Shown: positions 9,457 to 18,479 of the stretch, one piece after another | How the letters are laid out: each line of letters opens with the position of its first letter | How positions within the stretch are numbered: position 1 is the first letter of the stretch | Source of the DNA: Neolewinella litorea | Lineage (GTDB): Bacteria > Bacteroidota > Bacteroidia > Chitinophagales > Saprospiraceae | Reading direction: 5' to 3' | Assembly: GCF_004803465.1 (NCBI RefSeq) | Contig: NZ_SRSF01000001.1 | Span: 868,501-932,500, forward strand | Length of the DNA: 64,000 nucleotides | Notes under the pieces: generated by a model | Databases searched by the model: none | The model's input: only the letters and a program-made list of their open reading frames with translations | What the model was told of the DNA's origin: nothing | Made by a program: the position numbers and the translations under genes

Positions 9457-12400
9457 TATGGATTCGTTTTTTTCGGGCTCCAGAACAGCCGGTCAAATTC
9501 CTTGCTGAAGGTCAGCCGGCCTCCGTAGCGCAACACGTTGCCCCCGATGAGCACGTCGCGGTCGCGGTCGTTGAAAAACTTGAGTCGGAAGGTACCATCG
9601 GCATCGATGAGGTATTCCGCGGTGATATTGTCGAGGTAGGTCTGGGAAGTACCGGCGAGCTCGTCGGAATCGTTGCCCGCCACGCCGTCCACGCTGATGA
9701 CCACGCGATCGTCGAAGAGCGTCTTGCGCAGACTCACCCGCAGGTTGGTATTGGTGGTACCGTCCGTATCCTGGTAGCTGTCCAGCCCGAAATCGAGGTC
9801 AACAAATCCGACGTACTGGTCGGCCAGGTTATTGAGGTAGCCACCCAGGGCACTATTCAGGGTAGTGTTGGCCAGACTGGTGCCGTCTCCCCCACCCTGG
9901 TCGATCAACGGAATGTTAAACCCGCCGAATGCCAGCAGTTGGAATGCCGTAGTGGTCAACCGACTATCGTCCTGCCGCAGCGTCGACAGGGCGTCGTTCA
10001 CGGAGCTCAAACCGAGGTTGCCGTAGGCGTCTTCGGGGTATACGACGTTGGTGGTCAGGTTGCTGGACTGCAGGTCGCCGTTCAGGCCGATGATTACGTA
10101 AAAGGTCTGCTTACGGCGCAGGCTGGCCGCATCGCCGGTTGACCCGCTCATTGCCTCCACCAGCGGTAGCGGTGATGTCGAGACCTGGTGGCGGATCGTG
10201 AGGTCCAGTATCGGGTTTTCGATTTCCCCGTTGAATACGACGTTACTGCCCGGTACGATGGTAAATTCCTTATTGATGACTTGGTACACGAAGTCGTAGG
10301 TGCCCTGCACCAGTTCCACCCGGCCGGTCGCCTCTTGGCTGCCGTCGGGATTGATTTTGAGGGTGAGGTTGCCCTCGGCCCGACCGGTGAACGTTTGCCC
10401 GGTTACCGGGTCGACTACTACCGTCACGCGAAGATTGGGTTGCACCTCCAGGTTCAGCGTTAGATCCAGTCCGGTGCGGGAACTGGTCAGGCTGTCGGAC
10501 TGAATCATCGTATCGCGCCGCAGGATATCCGCCCACTGGTATTCTTCCTCGAATTCAACGATGCCTTCCACGTCTACCAGTCCCTGACTGGCAACGGTGT
10601 AGATGTAGGTGATGTCCGATCCCTCGTTCGTGGTGGCGTCTACCTCAATGACCGGCAGCGTGGCCGTACCGCTGATGTCCACCCGCGCGTCGACCGACAT
10701 GAATCCGTAGTAGTCGGGGTTATCGTCCTCGGTGGAGTTGATGGCCGTGAAATCCTCGGCCGTAACCAGCATATTAAGCCGGATGTCGTCAAGGGCGTTA
10801 ATCGTAATGTTCCCGCTCAACTCCGCCTCGTTGCCCTGGGTATCGTAGATGCTCAGACCATTGGAGAAAGTGATGCGCTGATCCTCGAAGACAATGGGGT
10901 TCTCGCCCAGGCGAAAGCGTTCGCCCAGCAAGCTGATGATGAGGCTGGCCTCGTTGAACGACAGCCGGCCGTCCATGCGGGGATCCAGGATGGTACCGGC
11001 AAGGGCAATTTGCCCTTCCAGAAAACCCTCCGTGTCCTGCAGGTAGCCCAGGCTGAATGGCTCGGCACTCTTGAGTTGGAGGGCGTTCACGTCCACCATC
11101 AGGTCCATGGGTCCATTGAGCGCGTACGTTCCCGTCACCTCTACGTCGTTGCCCGCGTCGGTCAGTCCGATATCCATCGAGTACACCTGTTCGTTGTCAG
11201 TGGTCACCTGGGCCGTTACGTCGCCAAGCAGGGTTCCGCTCCAGGCCAGGCTGTCGATCGTCAGGTCGGTACGGATGCCCAGGTTGGTGAGGGCATTGTC
11301 CAGCCCCACGGTTCCATTCAGGGTACCGGCGGCCGTCTCTTCTTCGGAAAAGATCAACCGGCTGGGCGTGCGCAGGTTGAAGTCGTTAAAGGTGATCACC
11401 ACGTCGTTCGGCTCTACGGTTTCGGCCCGCATCGACTGGTTCCCGCGACGCAGGGCGACGTCCCGGACTATCAGACTCGTGTCGTACAGCAGAATCTGAT
11501 TATCCGCCGGGACCGTCCATGTATCGAAGTTCAGGATCTGTTCCTCTTCTAGACTCACCATCAGCGTATCCCCGGCCTGGTCGATGTAGGTGCCCAGGTA
11601 ATGCCGCAGGCTGTCCTCCTCGGTGTAAAGCTTGAGCTCGACCAGCAGGCGGTTGTCCACCGTTTCCCCGCTGATCACGGTCCGCCCCAGCTCCAGATTA
11701 CCGTTCACGTTGATGTCTTCCCAGTCGGCGTTGAAATTCAGGGCGGCGGTATCCCCCACCGTCTTGAAGGTCAGGCTGCGGGCTTCGAGTCCGGCGTATA
11801 CGATCTCGGGCACGTCCAGGTTGATGAGCAACTCCGGGGCCGCGTCGCGGTACAGGAGCGAAAAGTTGAGCGGTGAAAGCTGGGTTAGGCCCGGTACCAG
11901 ACCACTGGTGAGTACCTGGGGCCGTTTGAGATTGAAGGCCACGTCTACCCGGTTACCGTGCTCCACCGGGTTTGGTTGGCGCAGACTTTCATCCCAGTAG
12001 GCCACGATAAACTGCACCATTTCCTGGGGGGTCTTGAGCGGGTCGAAGTAGCCGAGCACTTCTCCGTCCATCACGTCGGAACGGATATAGATCTGGTTGT
12101 CCCAGTCGTGCATCGCGGCGGTGAGCAGCAGACTGTCCACGTAGCTGCTACCGTCTTCTCCGCGCAGGACGACATCGTCCAGGCGGACGATGGCATCCAG
12201 GTCGTAGGGGTCGATGCCCTCGGTACGGGCCACGATGTTTCCGGAGACCGCCAGCGGAACCTGGGTCAGTTGCCACTGCTGCAATTCGATTCGGTCTACG
12301 CTAACCAGGGCTTCGGCAAACACCGTGCTATCGGCATTGATAATGTAACGTGCGCTTCCATCTGCCTTAAAGTCGGGGTGCATAAGGTCAAATTCCGCCG

Positions 12401-14750
12401 AATACCGATTATCGGTCACCAGCGCGGTAAGGTCGAGCAGGCTGTCGCCATCCGTTTCCGCCACGAATGCGTCGATGGCCAGGTCCATGGCCGGTTCCAG
12501 CTGTCCGGTCACTTCCGCCCGGATGTCGAGGGGGCCCAGGCCAAGGTTGAGCAGTGTATCGCGTAGGGGCCCCGTAAATAGATCGGGTACGCTCACGTTG
12601 GTCAAATCGGCCCTGACGTTGAGGTCCTCCGGACTGTAGCGCCCCTCCAGGTTCCAGTTGCCGTTGGAGGTCTGCAGCGGCACGTTGAAGGTCAGATCGG
12701 TAAGTGAACCGGATATGCGGGCGTTCTGAACCCGCAGACTCGGCAGATTCAGGTTAGCCGGTATCATACTGTCGGGCAGGATGGAGCGTATATCGGCGAT
12801 GTTGATGCCCAAATCACTTACTTCCAGATCAAGCGAAAGGTTGTCGGGGTCGGTGGCGTTGCGGATGTTTCCGTTGATGCGGGCGTAGGTACTGTCGCCC
12901 GGCAGGTTGAGCCGGAGGTTGACGTCCAGGTTTTCGATCGGTCCGCGTACCGACCCGCTCCCCCGCACGTAGTTGGGCAGCGTGTAATCTTCGGGAAGGG
13001 TTCCCGGAGGAACGTAGGCCAGGATGGTAGCACGGGTCGCCAGCAGGGTGTCGAGTCGCACATCGAGGCGGGTGCGGGGATAGGTCGTCACGCCGTTGAT
13101 CACACCGCTGGTCCGAACGCGGCTGTTCAGTCCATTGCCGAATACCCGATTCTCCAGGGCGTAAAGGTCCAGCTCAAGGCGTTCGTTAGCGTAGCTGGCC
13201 CGACCTTCGGCGACGATCCGTTGGGGCCAGTCGATATCGGGGGGCAGGGTGCCGCGGGGCAACAAGGGCAGCAGGGGCCCCGGCACGAGACTGAATTCCC
13301 GGAGTACGAGCGTGCCACCAGCTTGTTGAGGGTCGAGGATATTAGTGGCCCGTCCGCTGGCGCGCACTTTCACGCCGGGTCCGTCGAGTTCAATGCGCCC
13401 GATTTCCATATTTGCGGCGGTGCCCGTAGCCTGGACGCTAAAGGTGATGTTTTGCGCCATATTGCCGGCGATTACCCGCTCGTTGGCTAGTTCCGGTACC
13501 AGCAGCGCAATGTCGCGCATGCCCAGGTAGCCTTCCAGCCGGGCGCGTGCCACCAGTTCCTCGAGGTTCGCGGCGGCGAAGTCGTAATTGATAGCGGTAT
13601 TCCCGCTGCGTAATTCACTGTGGTTGGTCCGCAGCAGGAAGTCCGTTAGGCCGAGGTAGGTCGGCGAGTATTCGATCGTTCCCTCGGTGCGTTGTACCTC
13701 CAGTCCGCTCCTTTCCTTGGCTTGCAGTTGGCGCAGACGCAGGTGCAGGGAATCCACCAAATAGCTGATATCGGTGGCTTCGGCCTCGACGTCCGTAAGG
13801 GCCAAATGGTTGTAGTCCAGGCCCGGGCCCTCCAGGGCCGGAAGCGGCGTGTCCATGGTAAATCCGAAATTCCGGACCTGAAATAATTCCCCCTGAAAGG
13901 CAATGGAGTCGCCTACGGTCATGTCGGCTCCTTCAAGGTTGACGTACGGCAGCGCGGTGGTGATCTCGAGACTGTCCATAGACAGGTCGAAGTTGCTCTC
14001 AGATAGGGTGACGCGGCCGGCCCGTAAGCCGAACGGCGCCGTCTCGGTGGCGGTAGTATCTACCGGCACGCTGCTTTCTCCGATAGCCACGGCGGCATCG
14101 GCACCCTCCAGTTCCAGGTAATCCAGACCAAAATCCATCGTATTCAAATCCGCCGCGTCGATCTCCCCGGCCAGGCGGCGGGCGGTGACGTCGGCCCGGA
14201 TTCCCATCGGGTCATCTTGGTAGTAAATGTCTGCGTTGGTGAGCAGCAGACTGGCCCCATCGAGGTCGATCAGCCAGCCGCCGGAAGTATTGGCTACTGA
14301 ATCGGCTTGCGGACTGTTCTCCATCGCCAGGGTATCCACCTGGGGCAGAAAGGCATCGAGCAGGAACTGAATGTTGCTGGTTGAGTCCGTGGTCACGACG
14401 TTGGCGTACACATCGTTGATGGTGATTTCGTTGATGTCGACGGTGGACCGGATAAGCCCCCACATATCCATCCCGACTCCCAGGTAGCCGAGGCGGGCAA
14501 TGGTATCACCGTCCGGGTTATTGACGTAGACGTCTTCCACCTCGAGGCGATTGGGAAACTGCAGGGAGAGGTCGCCGATACCCACGTCGGAGCCGAGGGT
14601 GGATCGGGCTATTTTTTCTACCTCCTGGGTGATGCGGCTCTGGACGAAAGGGAGCTGGATCAGGAGAAAAATGAGTACCAGGAGTCCGAGGATCGAAACT
14701 ACCAGCCAGAAAATGAAACGTCCTAGTTGTTTACCGATGCTTGCAGCCAA
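9456..14750 (-). CDS. tamB: TamB translocation and assembly module protein
   Basis: A 1764-residue AsmA/TamB-family protein. It has an N-terminal membrane anchor (about residues 10-33), then a very long beta-rich periplasmic region with the repetitive pattern expected for a beta-taco groove, and the C-terminal TamB (DUF490) domain from about residue 1300. The C-terminal domain includes 'GTYDFVYQVINKEFTI' and later 'GVAGNDSDELAGTSQTYL'. The first codon is TTG at 14750, since no ATG in frame precedes the anchor and CTA, CCC and CAA codons lie upstream. It forms an operon with tamL. It is presumed to span the periplasm between the inner-membrane anchor and the TamL barrel. Its length exceeds that of E. 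coli TamB (about 1260 residues). Confidence 0.9.
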   Translation of the reverse strand: MAASIGKQLGRFIFWLVVSILGLLVLIFLLIQLPFVQSRITQEVEKIARSTLGSDVGIGDLSLQFPNRLEVEDVYVNNPDGDTIARLGYLGVGMDMWGLIRSTVDINEITINDVYANVVTTDSTSNIQFLLDAFLPQVDTLAMENSPQADSVANTSGGWLIDLDGASLLLTNADIYYQDDPMGIRADVTARRLAGEIDAADLNTMDFGLDYLELEGADAAVAIGESSVPVDTTATETAPFGLRAGRVTLSESNFDLSMDSLEITTALPYVNLEGADMTVGDSIAFQGELFQVRNFGFTMDTPLPALEGPGLDYNHLALTDVEAEATDISYLVDSLHLRLRQLQAKERSGLEVQRTEGTIEYSPTYLGLTDFLLRTNHSELRSGNTAINYDFAAANLEELVARARLEGYLGMRDIALLVPELANERVIAGNMAQNITFSVQATGTAANMEIGRIELDGPGVKVRASGRATNILDPQQAGGTLVLREFSLVPGPLLPLLPRGTLPPDIDWPQRIVAEGRASYANERLELDLYALENRVFGNGLNSRVRTSGVINGVTTYPRTRLDVRLDTLLATRATILAYVPPGTLPEDYTLPNYVRGSGSVRGPIENLDVNLRLNLPGDSTYARINGNIRNATDPDNLSLDLEVSDLGINIADIRSILPDSMIPANLNLPSLRVQNARISGSLTDLTFNVPLQTSNGNWNLEGRYSPEDLNVRADLTNVSVPDLFTGPLRDTLLNLGLGPLDIRAEVTGQLEPAMDLAIDAFVAETDGDSLLDLTALVTDNRYSAEFDLMHPDFKADGSARYIINADSTVFAEALVSVDRIELQQWQLTQVPLAVSGNIVARTEGIDPYDLDAIVRLDDVVLRGEDGSSYVDSLLLTAAMHDWDNQIYIRSDVMDGEVLGYFDPLKTPQEMVQFIVAYWDESLRQPNPVEHGNRVDVAFNLKRPQVLTSGLVPGLTQLSPLNFSLLYRDAAPELLINLDVPEIVYAGLEARSLTFKTVGDTAALNFNADWEDINVNGNLELGRTVISGETVDNRLLVELKLYTEEDSLRHYLGTYIDQAGDTLMVSLEEEQILNFDTWTVPADNQILLYDTSLIVRDVALRRGNQSMRAETVEPNDVVITFNDFNLRTPSRLIFSEEETAAGTLNGTVGLDNALTNLGIRTDLTIDSLAWSGTLLGDVTAQVTTDNEQVYSMDIGLTDAGNDVEVTGTYALNGPMDLMVDVNALQLKSAEPFSLGYLQDTEGFLEGQIALAGTILDPRMDGRLSFNEASLIISLLGERFRLGENPIVFEDQRITFSNGLSIYDTQGNEAELSGNITINALDDIRLNMLVTAEDFTAINSTEDDNPDYYGFMSVDARVDISGTATLPVIEVDATTNEGSDITYIYTVASQGLVDVEGIVEFEEEYQWADILRRDTMIQSDSLTSSRTGLDLTLNLEVQPNLRVTVVVDPVTGQTFTGRAEGNLTLKINPDGSQEATGRVELVQGTYDFVYQVINKEFTIVPGSNVVFNGEIENPILDLTIRHQVSTSPLPLVEAMSGSTGDAASLRRKQTFYVIIGLNGDLQSSNLTTNVVYPEDAYGNLGLSSVNDALSTLRQDDSRLTTTAFQLLAFGGFNIPLIDQGGGDGTSLANTTLNSALGGYLNNLADQYVGFVDLDFGLDSYQDTDGTTNTNLRVSLRKTLFDDRVVISVDGVAGNDSDELAGTSQTYLDNITAEYLIDADGTFRLKFFNDRDRDVLIGGNVLRYGGRLTFSKEFDRLFWSPKKTNP

Positions 14751-14907
14751 TTGGGGTAGTATTAATCCAGTCGTATAGATTAGCGTAACGGCTGGGCAAA
14801 ATTGGTGTTCGCTTTAGGCTCACTTCCAAACACAGCTTGCCGATGGCGCGACACAACTCGCGGCGATGCTCCACCACCGACCCCCAATGACCTCGGGATT
14901 AAGCCGC

Positions 14908-16086
14908 TTAATCCACCTGCACCACCAATCCCTTAAGGTACTCGCCCTCGGGATGATACAGGCTGACCGGGTGGTCGGCGCCCTGAGCCAAGCGGTGCAG
15001 CACGCGGGCACCCCGACCGGTCTCCAGGCCGGCGGCCACGATGGTGTCCTGGAAGAGCTGGCGGTCCACCACCCGGCTGCAGCTGAAGGTGAAGAGCAGA
15101 CCGCCGGGGCGGAGGGCGTTCATGGCTTTGGCGTTGAGCCGCTTGTAGGCCTGGACGGCCTTGTGGCGGCGGTGCTTGTTCTTGGCGTAAGCCGGTGGGT
15201 CCACCACCACGATGTCGAAAGATCCGGGCTCCACGTCCTTCAGGAAATCGAGTACATCGGCCGTATGCACGGCGTGTCGGTCGGTAAAGTCGCCGTTCTG
15301 GACCACGTTTTCGGTGGTCAAACCAGTGGCTTTGGCACTCAGGTCCACGCTTTCCACCCGCGCGGCGCCGCCCAAGAGGGCATAGACGGAGAAGCCCCCC
15401 GTGTAGCAGAAAGTATTGAGCACCCGCTGGTCCTGGGCGTAGCTTCCGAGCAGCCAGCGGTTGTCGCGTTGGTCGAGGAAGAAACCCGTTTTCTGACCTT
15501 CGGCAATGTCGACCACGAAGCGGCGGCCGTTTTCAACCACTACCAGGCGTTCGACGGCTTCGCCGGCCAGGGTGCCGTCCTTTACCTCACGGCCGTATCG
15601 CTCGGGCAGTACCGCGGCGCTCTTGTCGTATACGGAAGTGATGCCTTCGGTAGCCAGCAGTGCGGCGGCAATCCGATCGCGCTGCCGGTGCATGCCGATG
15701 CTGTGGCACTGCACCACCGCCACCGAGCCGTATCGATCCACGACCAGTCCGGGAAGCCCGTCGCCGGCCGCGTGGATCAGGCGATAAGCATTCGTGAGCG
15801 GATCGGCGGCCAGGCCCAGGCGGGTGCGGAGGGTCACGGCGGAGGCCAATTTGCGGTCGATAAGGTCTTCAGGGTATTCGGTGGCTCCAAAGTGCAGCAT
15901 ACGAACCCGGATACTGCCGGCCTGGTAATGGCCCACGCCCAATGGATTTTCCGCGGCATCCCTTACGACGACCAGGTCGCCCTCCGCTAACCCTTCGTCC
16001 TGCCGGGCAATGGCACCGGAAAACACCCAGGGGCTGTAACGGTGCAGGGCGCCTTCGCGACCTTTCTGAAGGGTTATGGTATGCAT
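14908..16086 (-). CDS. rlmI: class I SAM-dependent rRNA (cytosine-5) methyltransferase, RlmI type
   Basis: Predicted 23S rRNA m5C methyltransferase of 392 residues (E. coli RlmI is 396). The ATG at 16086 gives the PUA-like N-terminus MHTITLQKGREGAL; the frame is open further upstream to 16275 but without PUA-like sequence. Visible features are HRYSPWVFSGAI in the PUA domain, the EEhEP-like central part, NTFCYTGGFSVYAL (SAM motif I), and VVVDPPAYAKN (catalytic D-P-P-x motif IV) followed by FTFSCSRVV with the motif VI Cys. A TACCTTCG element, close to the Bacteroidota -7 consensus, lies 20 bp upstream (16107-16114). It is divergent from the DUF4382 gene. Confidence 0.9.
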   Translation of the reverse strand: MHTITLQKGREGALHRYSPWVFSGAIARQDEGLAEGDLVVVRDAAENPLGVGHYQAGSIRVRMLHFGATEYPEDLIDRKLASAVTLRTRLGLAADPLTNAYRLIHAAGDGLPGLVVDRYGSVAVVQCHSIGMHRQRDRIAAALLATEGITSVYDKSAAVLPERYGREVKDGTLAGEAVERLVVVENGRRFVVDIAEGQKTGFFLDQRDNRWLLGSYAQDQRVLNTFCYTGGFSVYALLGGAARVESVDLSAKATGLTTENVVQNGDFTDRHAVHTADVLDFLKDVEPGSFDIVVVDPPAYAKNKHRRHKAVQAYKRLNAKAMNALRPGGLLFTFSCSRVVDRQLFQDTIVAAGLETGRGARVLHRLAQGADHPVSLYHPEGEYLKGLVVQVD

Positions 16087-16392
16087 GGTGGCTGTATTTA
16101 GGCCGGCGAAGGTAGGGCACAGTCGGCGGCCCAAACGCGATTTACAAAGTTCGGGCCGATATACTACGGGACGGACCGGTCCGTTAGTAGGGGGACAAAC
16201 CAACCCGCCGCTCCCCGATTTTGCACGACTCGTGGGCCCGGCACAACCGTAGATGAATCCGCCCCGCGGAGCCAAAACGTATATCTACCGCCAACTTCTA
16301 TTTTATATAGCAGATTGACCTAACCCATTACCCCGTTTCATTTCACCGCCCGTGGCCTCTCTGGCCGGTGCGGTTGACTAAAACATTACCTT
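16087..16392. other. 306-bp divergent intergenic region
   Basis: No coding sequence recognised. It must hold the promoters of rlmI (minus) and the DUF4382 lipoprotein gene (plus). An A/T-rich stretch at 16300-16320 (TTCTATTTTATATAGC) is the likeliest promoter for the plus-strand gene. A GGACCGGTCC palindrome lies near 16170. Confidence 0.5.
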
Positions 16393-17346
16393 ATGAAATT
16401 CTCTCTTATTTCCACCCGCTTGCTGGTGGCCCTTACCGTTTTCTTTTTTGCCTTCAGTTGTACCGAAGATGAGACCCCTGCCATGTCCGGTAGTGGCAAC
16501 GGTGATTTCTCCGTGGAAATGACCGACGCGCCCATCGATGACGCCGAAGTAAAGGCCGTATTCGTGACGGTCTCCGACGTGCGCGTCGACGGACAGTCGG
16601 TGGAAGGCTTCAACACTACCACAGTTGAGATCTCTGCCCTTACCAACGGCAATACGGAAACCCTGTACGACGGTCAACTGGCCGCCGATTCCTACTCCAA
16701 ACTCGAGATCGTACTGGAAGACGGTGCCAATGCCGTCAACGGTGGTCCCGGCTGCTACGTCCTGAACCAGAACAACGAGAAGATCGCCCTGGAAGTCGCC
16801 AACGACGGCGTACTCACGGTGCAGAACTCCGACTTCACCCTGACCGAGAGCGGTTCGGTTGCCGCCGTGGTCGACTTTGACCTGCGCAAGGCCCTCGTTC
16901 GCACCGACGACGAATCCAAGCCCTACCGCTTCGCCGCCGAAAACCGGCTGGAAAATTCCCTGCGTTTCGTAACCAAGGACCGCAGCGGCACCATCACCGG
17001 TACCGTTAAGGACGAAAGCAACCAGGAAGGTGAGATCATCGTCTACGCCTACACCAAGGGCAGCTACTCCAGCAGCGAGGCCCAGGGCGACAACGACGAC
17101 GAGCTCTTCCTGAACGCCGTCAGCAGCACCAGCGTCAACAGCAACATGGAGTACACCCTGGCCTTCCTGAACGAAGGACAGTACGAGCTGGTCGCCGCTT
17201 CCTACGAGGACACCGACAACGACGGTGAAGTCGAGATGAAAGGCACCTTTGAACTTTCCACCCTCACCAACCTCGACCTGACGGGTATTTCCGTGAACGG
17301 CAACAGCACTACCACGGCCGACTTTACCATCAAGTTGGGCTTCTAA
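16393..17346 (+). CDS. DUF4382 domain lipoprotein
   Basis: A 317-residue lipoprotein. Signal II peptide MKFSLISTRLLVALTVFFF... with Cys23 in AFSC. Residues about 37-170 match DUF4382, seen in FSVEMTDAPIDDAEVKAVFV followed by V.VDG and a 'YSKLEIVLEDG' strand. The C-terminal third (from about 190) looks like a carboxypeptidase-regulatory/Ig-like fold, with TITGTVKD and later 'GQYELVAASYEDTDNDGE'. Function of DUF4382 is not known; a surface or periplasmic location is inferred from the lipobox. It is terminated by a strong hairpin 28 bp after the stop. Confidence 0.85.
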   Translation: MKFSLISTRLLVALTVFFFAFSCTEDETPAMSGSGNGDFSVEMTDAPIDDAEVKAVFVTVSDVRVDGQSVEGFNTTTVEISALTNGNTETLYDGQLAADSYSKLEIVLEDGANAVNGGPGCYVLNQNNEKIALEVANDGVLTVQNSDFTLTESGSVAAVVDFDLRKALVRTDDESKPYRFAAENRLENSLRFVTKDRSGTITGTVKDESNQEGEIIVYAYTKGSYSSSEAQGDNDDELFLNAVSSTSVNSNMEYTLAFLNEGQYELVAASYEDTDNDGEVEMKGTFELSTLTNLDLTGISVNGNSTTTADFTIKLGF

Positions 17347-17374
17347 TATCCCTGCCCTGGGATACCTTTACCAG

Positions 17375-17413
17375 AACCCCCCGCCGGCTTTGCCGGCGGG
17401 GGGTTCTTCGTTT
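17375..17413 (+). terminator. rho-independent terminator after the DUF4382 gene
   Basis: A 14-bp G/C-rich stem (17375-17388 with 17392-17405), a 3-nt loop (TTT) and the tail TTCTTCGTTT. The following oxidoreductase gene begins only 10 bp later. Confidence 0.85.
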
Positions 17414-17423
17414 ACCCAAACGC

Positions 17424-18473
17424 ATTGCCATCGACTACCTCATCGTCGGTCAGGGACTGGCCGGCACCCTCATCGGTTATCGCCTGGAACGCGCCGGGCA
17501 CGCCGTCACCTACGTGGATGCGCCGGAACAGACGGCCGCCAGCGCGGTGGCGGCCGGCATCGTGAATCCCATTACGGGCCGAAGATTCGTAAAGAGCTGG
17601 CGGATCGATGACCTGCTGCCGGAAGCGCGCCAATTCTACCGCGAACTGGAATCGTACCTCGACCGGCCCCTCTGGTACGATCTGCCCCTAGTGCGTACGC
17701 TCTTCAACCGCGGCGACGAAAACGACTGGCTTGCCCGGGGTGGGGACCCCGCCTATGCCGGTTACCTCATCGACCGTCCCCAATTGGGCCGGATTCCCCA
17801 ACTGACGCGCCCGGCGCACGCCTATGGCGGAGTGGGTCACAGCGCCCGCGTAGACATCTGTACCCTGGTGGAAGCTTTTCGGTCGCGGAAGCGATCAGAA
17901 GGGGCTTACTTCGATGCGGCTTTCGATTACGATGAACTCCTGTTTGATGGGCGAAGCCGGCCCGAATGGGGCGGCAGGAGTTACGATCAGGTAATTTTCT
18001 GCGAAGGCTGGCGGGCCCGCTACAACCCCTGGTTCGGCGACCTGCCCCACGGCGGCACCAAAGGGGAAGTCCTGATCGTCCGGACTGAGGAGCCCCCACT
18101 CGATCGGCTGTTCAAGCACCGTGTGTTTCTGGTACCCCAGCCAGACGGAACCTACTGGGTAGGTGCCACCAGCAGCAACCGCTTCCCGGACGATCGCCCT
18201 ACGGCAGCCAACCGCAGCTACCTGGAGGAGCGCTTGCGCGAAGTACTGACCGTGCCCTTTGCGGTGGTCGACCACCAGGCCGCGGTGCGCCCCACCGTGC
18301 GGGATCGCCGCCCGATGCTGGGCGCCCACCCCGATCAACCTGCCCTCATTATTTTCAACGGATTGGGAACCAAGGGTGCGTCGCTGGCCCCCCTCATGAG
18401 CAAATGGCTTCTCGGCCACCTGGAAAACGGGGAGGAGCTGCCGGCGGAAGTGAGCATTCGTCGTTTTACCTGA
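17424..18473 (+). CDS. FAD-dependent oxidoreductase (DAO family) with apparent ATT start
   Basis: A D-amino-acid-oxidase-like flavoprotein of about 349 residues. The dinucleotide-binding motif DYLIVGQGLAG, followed by V.YVDAPEQTAAS, lies upstream of the first in-frame ATG (17514), so translation must begin earlier. The only plausible codon just before the motif is ATT at 17424 (I-A-I-D-Y). In-frame codons further up run into the terminator hairpin, with a CTG at 17352 the sole other near-cognate. Other features are NPITGRRFVKSW and the C-terminal RPTVRDRRPMLG and FNGLGTKGASLAPL typical of DAO-fold enzymes. The substrate is unknown. The start is the main uncertainty; a sequencing error in an ATG is also possible. 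Confidence 0.8.
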   Translation: MAIDYLIVGQGLAGTLIGYRLERAGHAVTYVDAPEQTAASAVAAGIVNPITGRRFVKSWRIDDLLPEARQFYRELESYLDRPLWYDLPLVRTLFNRGDENDWLARGGDPAYAGYLIDRPQLGRIPQLTRPAHAYGGVGHSARVDICTLVEAFRSRKRSEGAYFDAAFDYDELLFDGRSRPEWGGRSYDQVIFCEGWRARYNPWFGDLPHGGTKGEVLIVRTEEPPLDRLFKHRVFLVPQPDGTYWVGATSSNRFPDDRPTAANRSYLEERLREVLTVPFAVVDHQAAVRPTVRDRRPMLGAHPDQPALIIFNGLGTKGASLAPLMSKWLLGHLENGEELPAEVSIRRFT

Positions 18474-18479
18474 CGCGGT

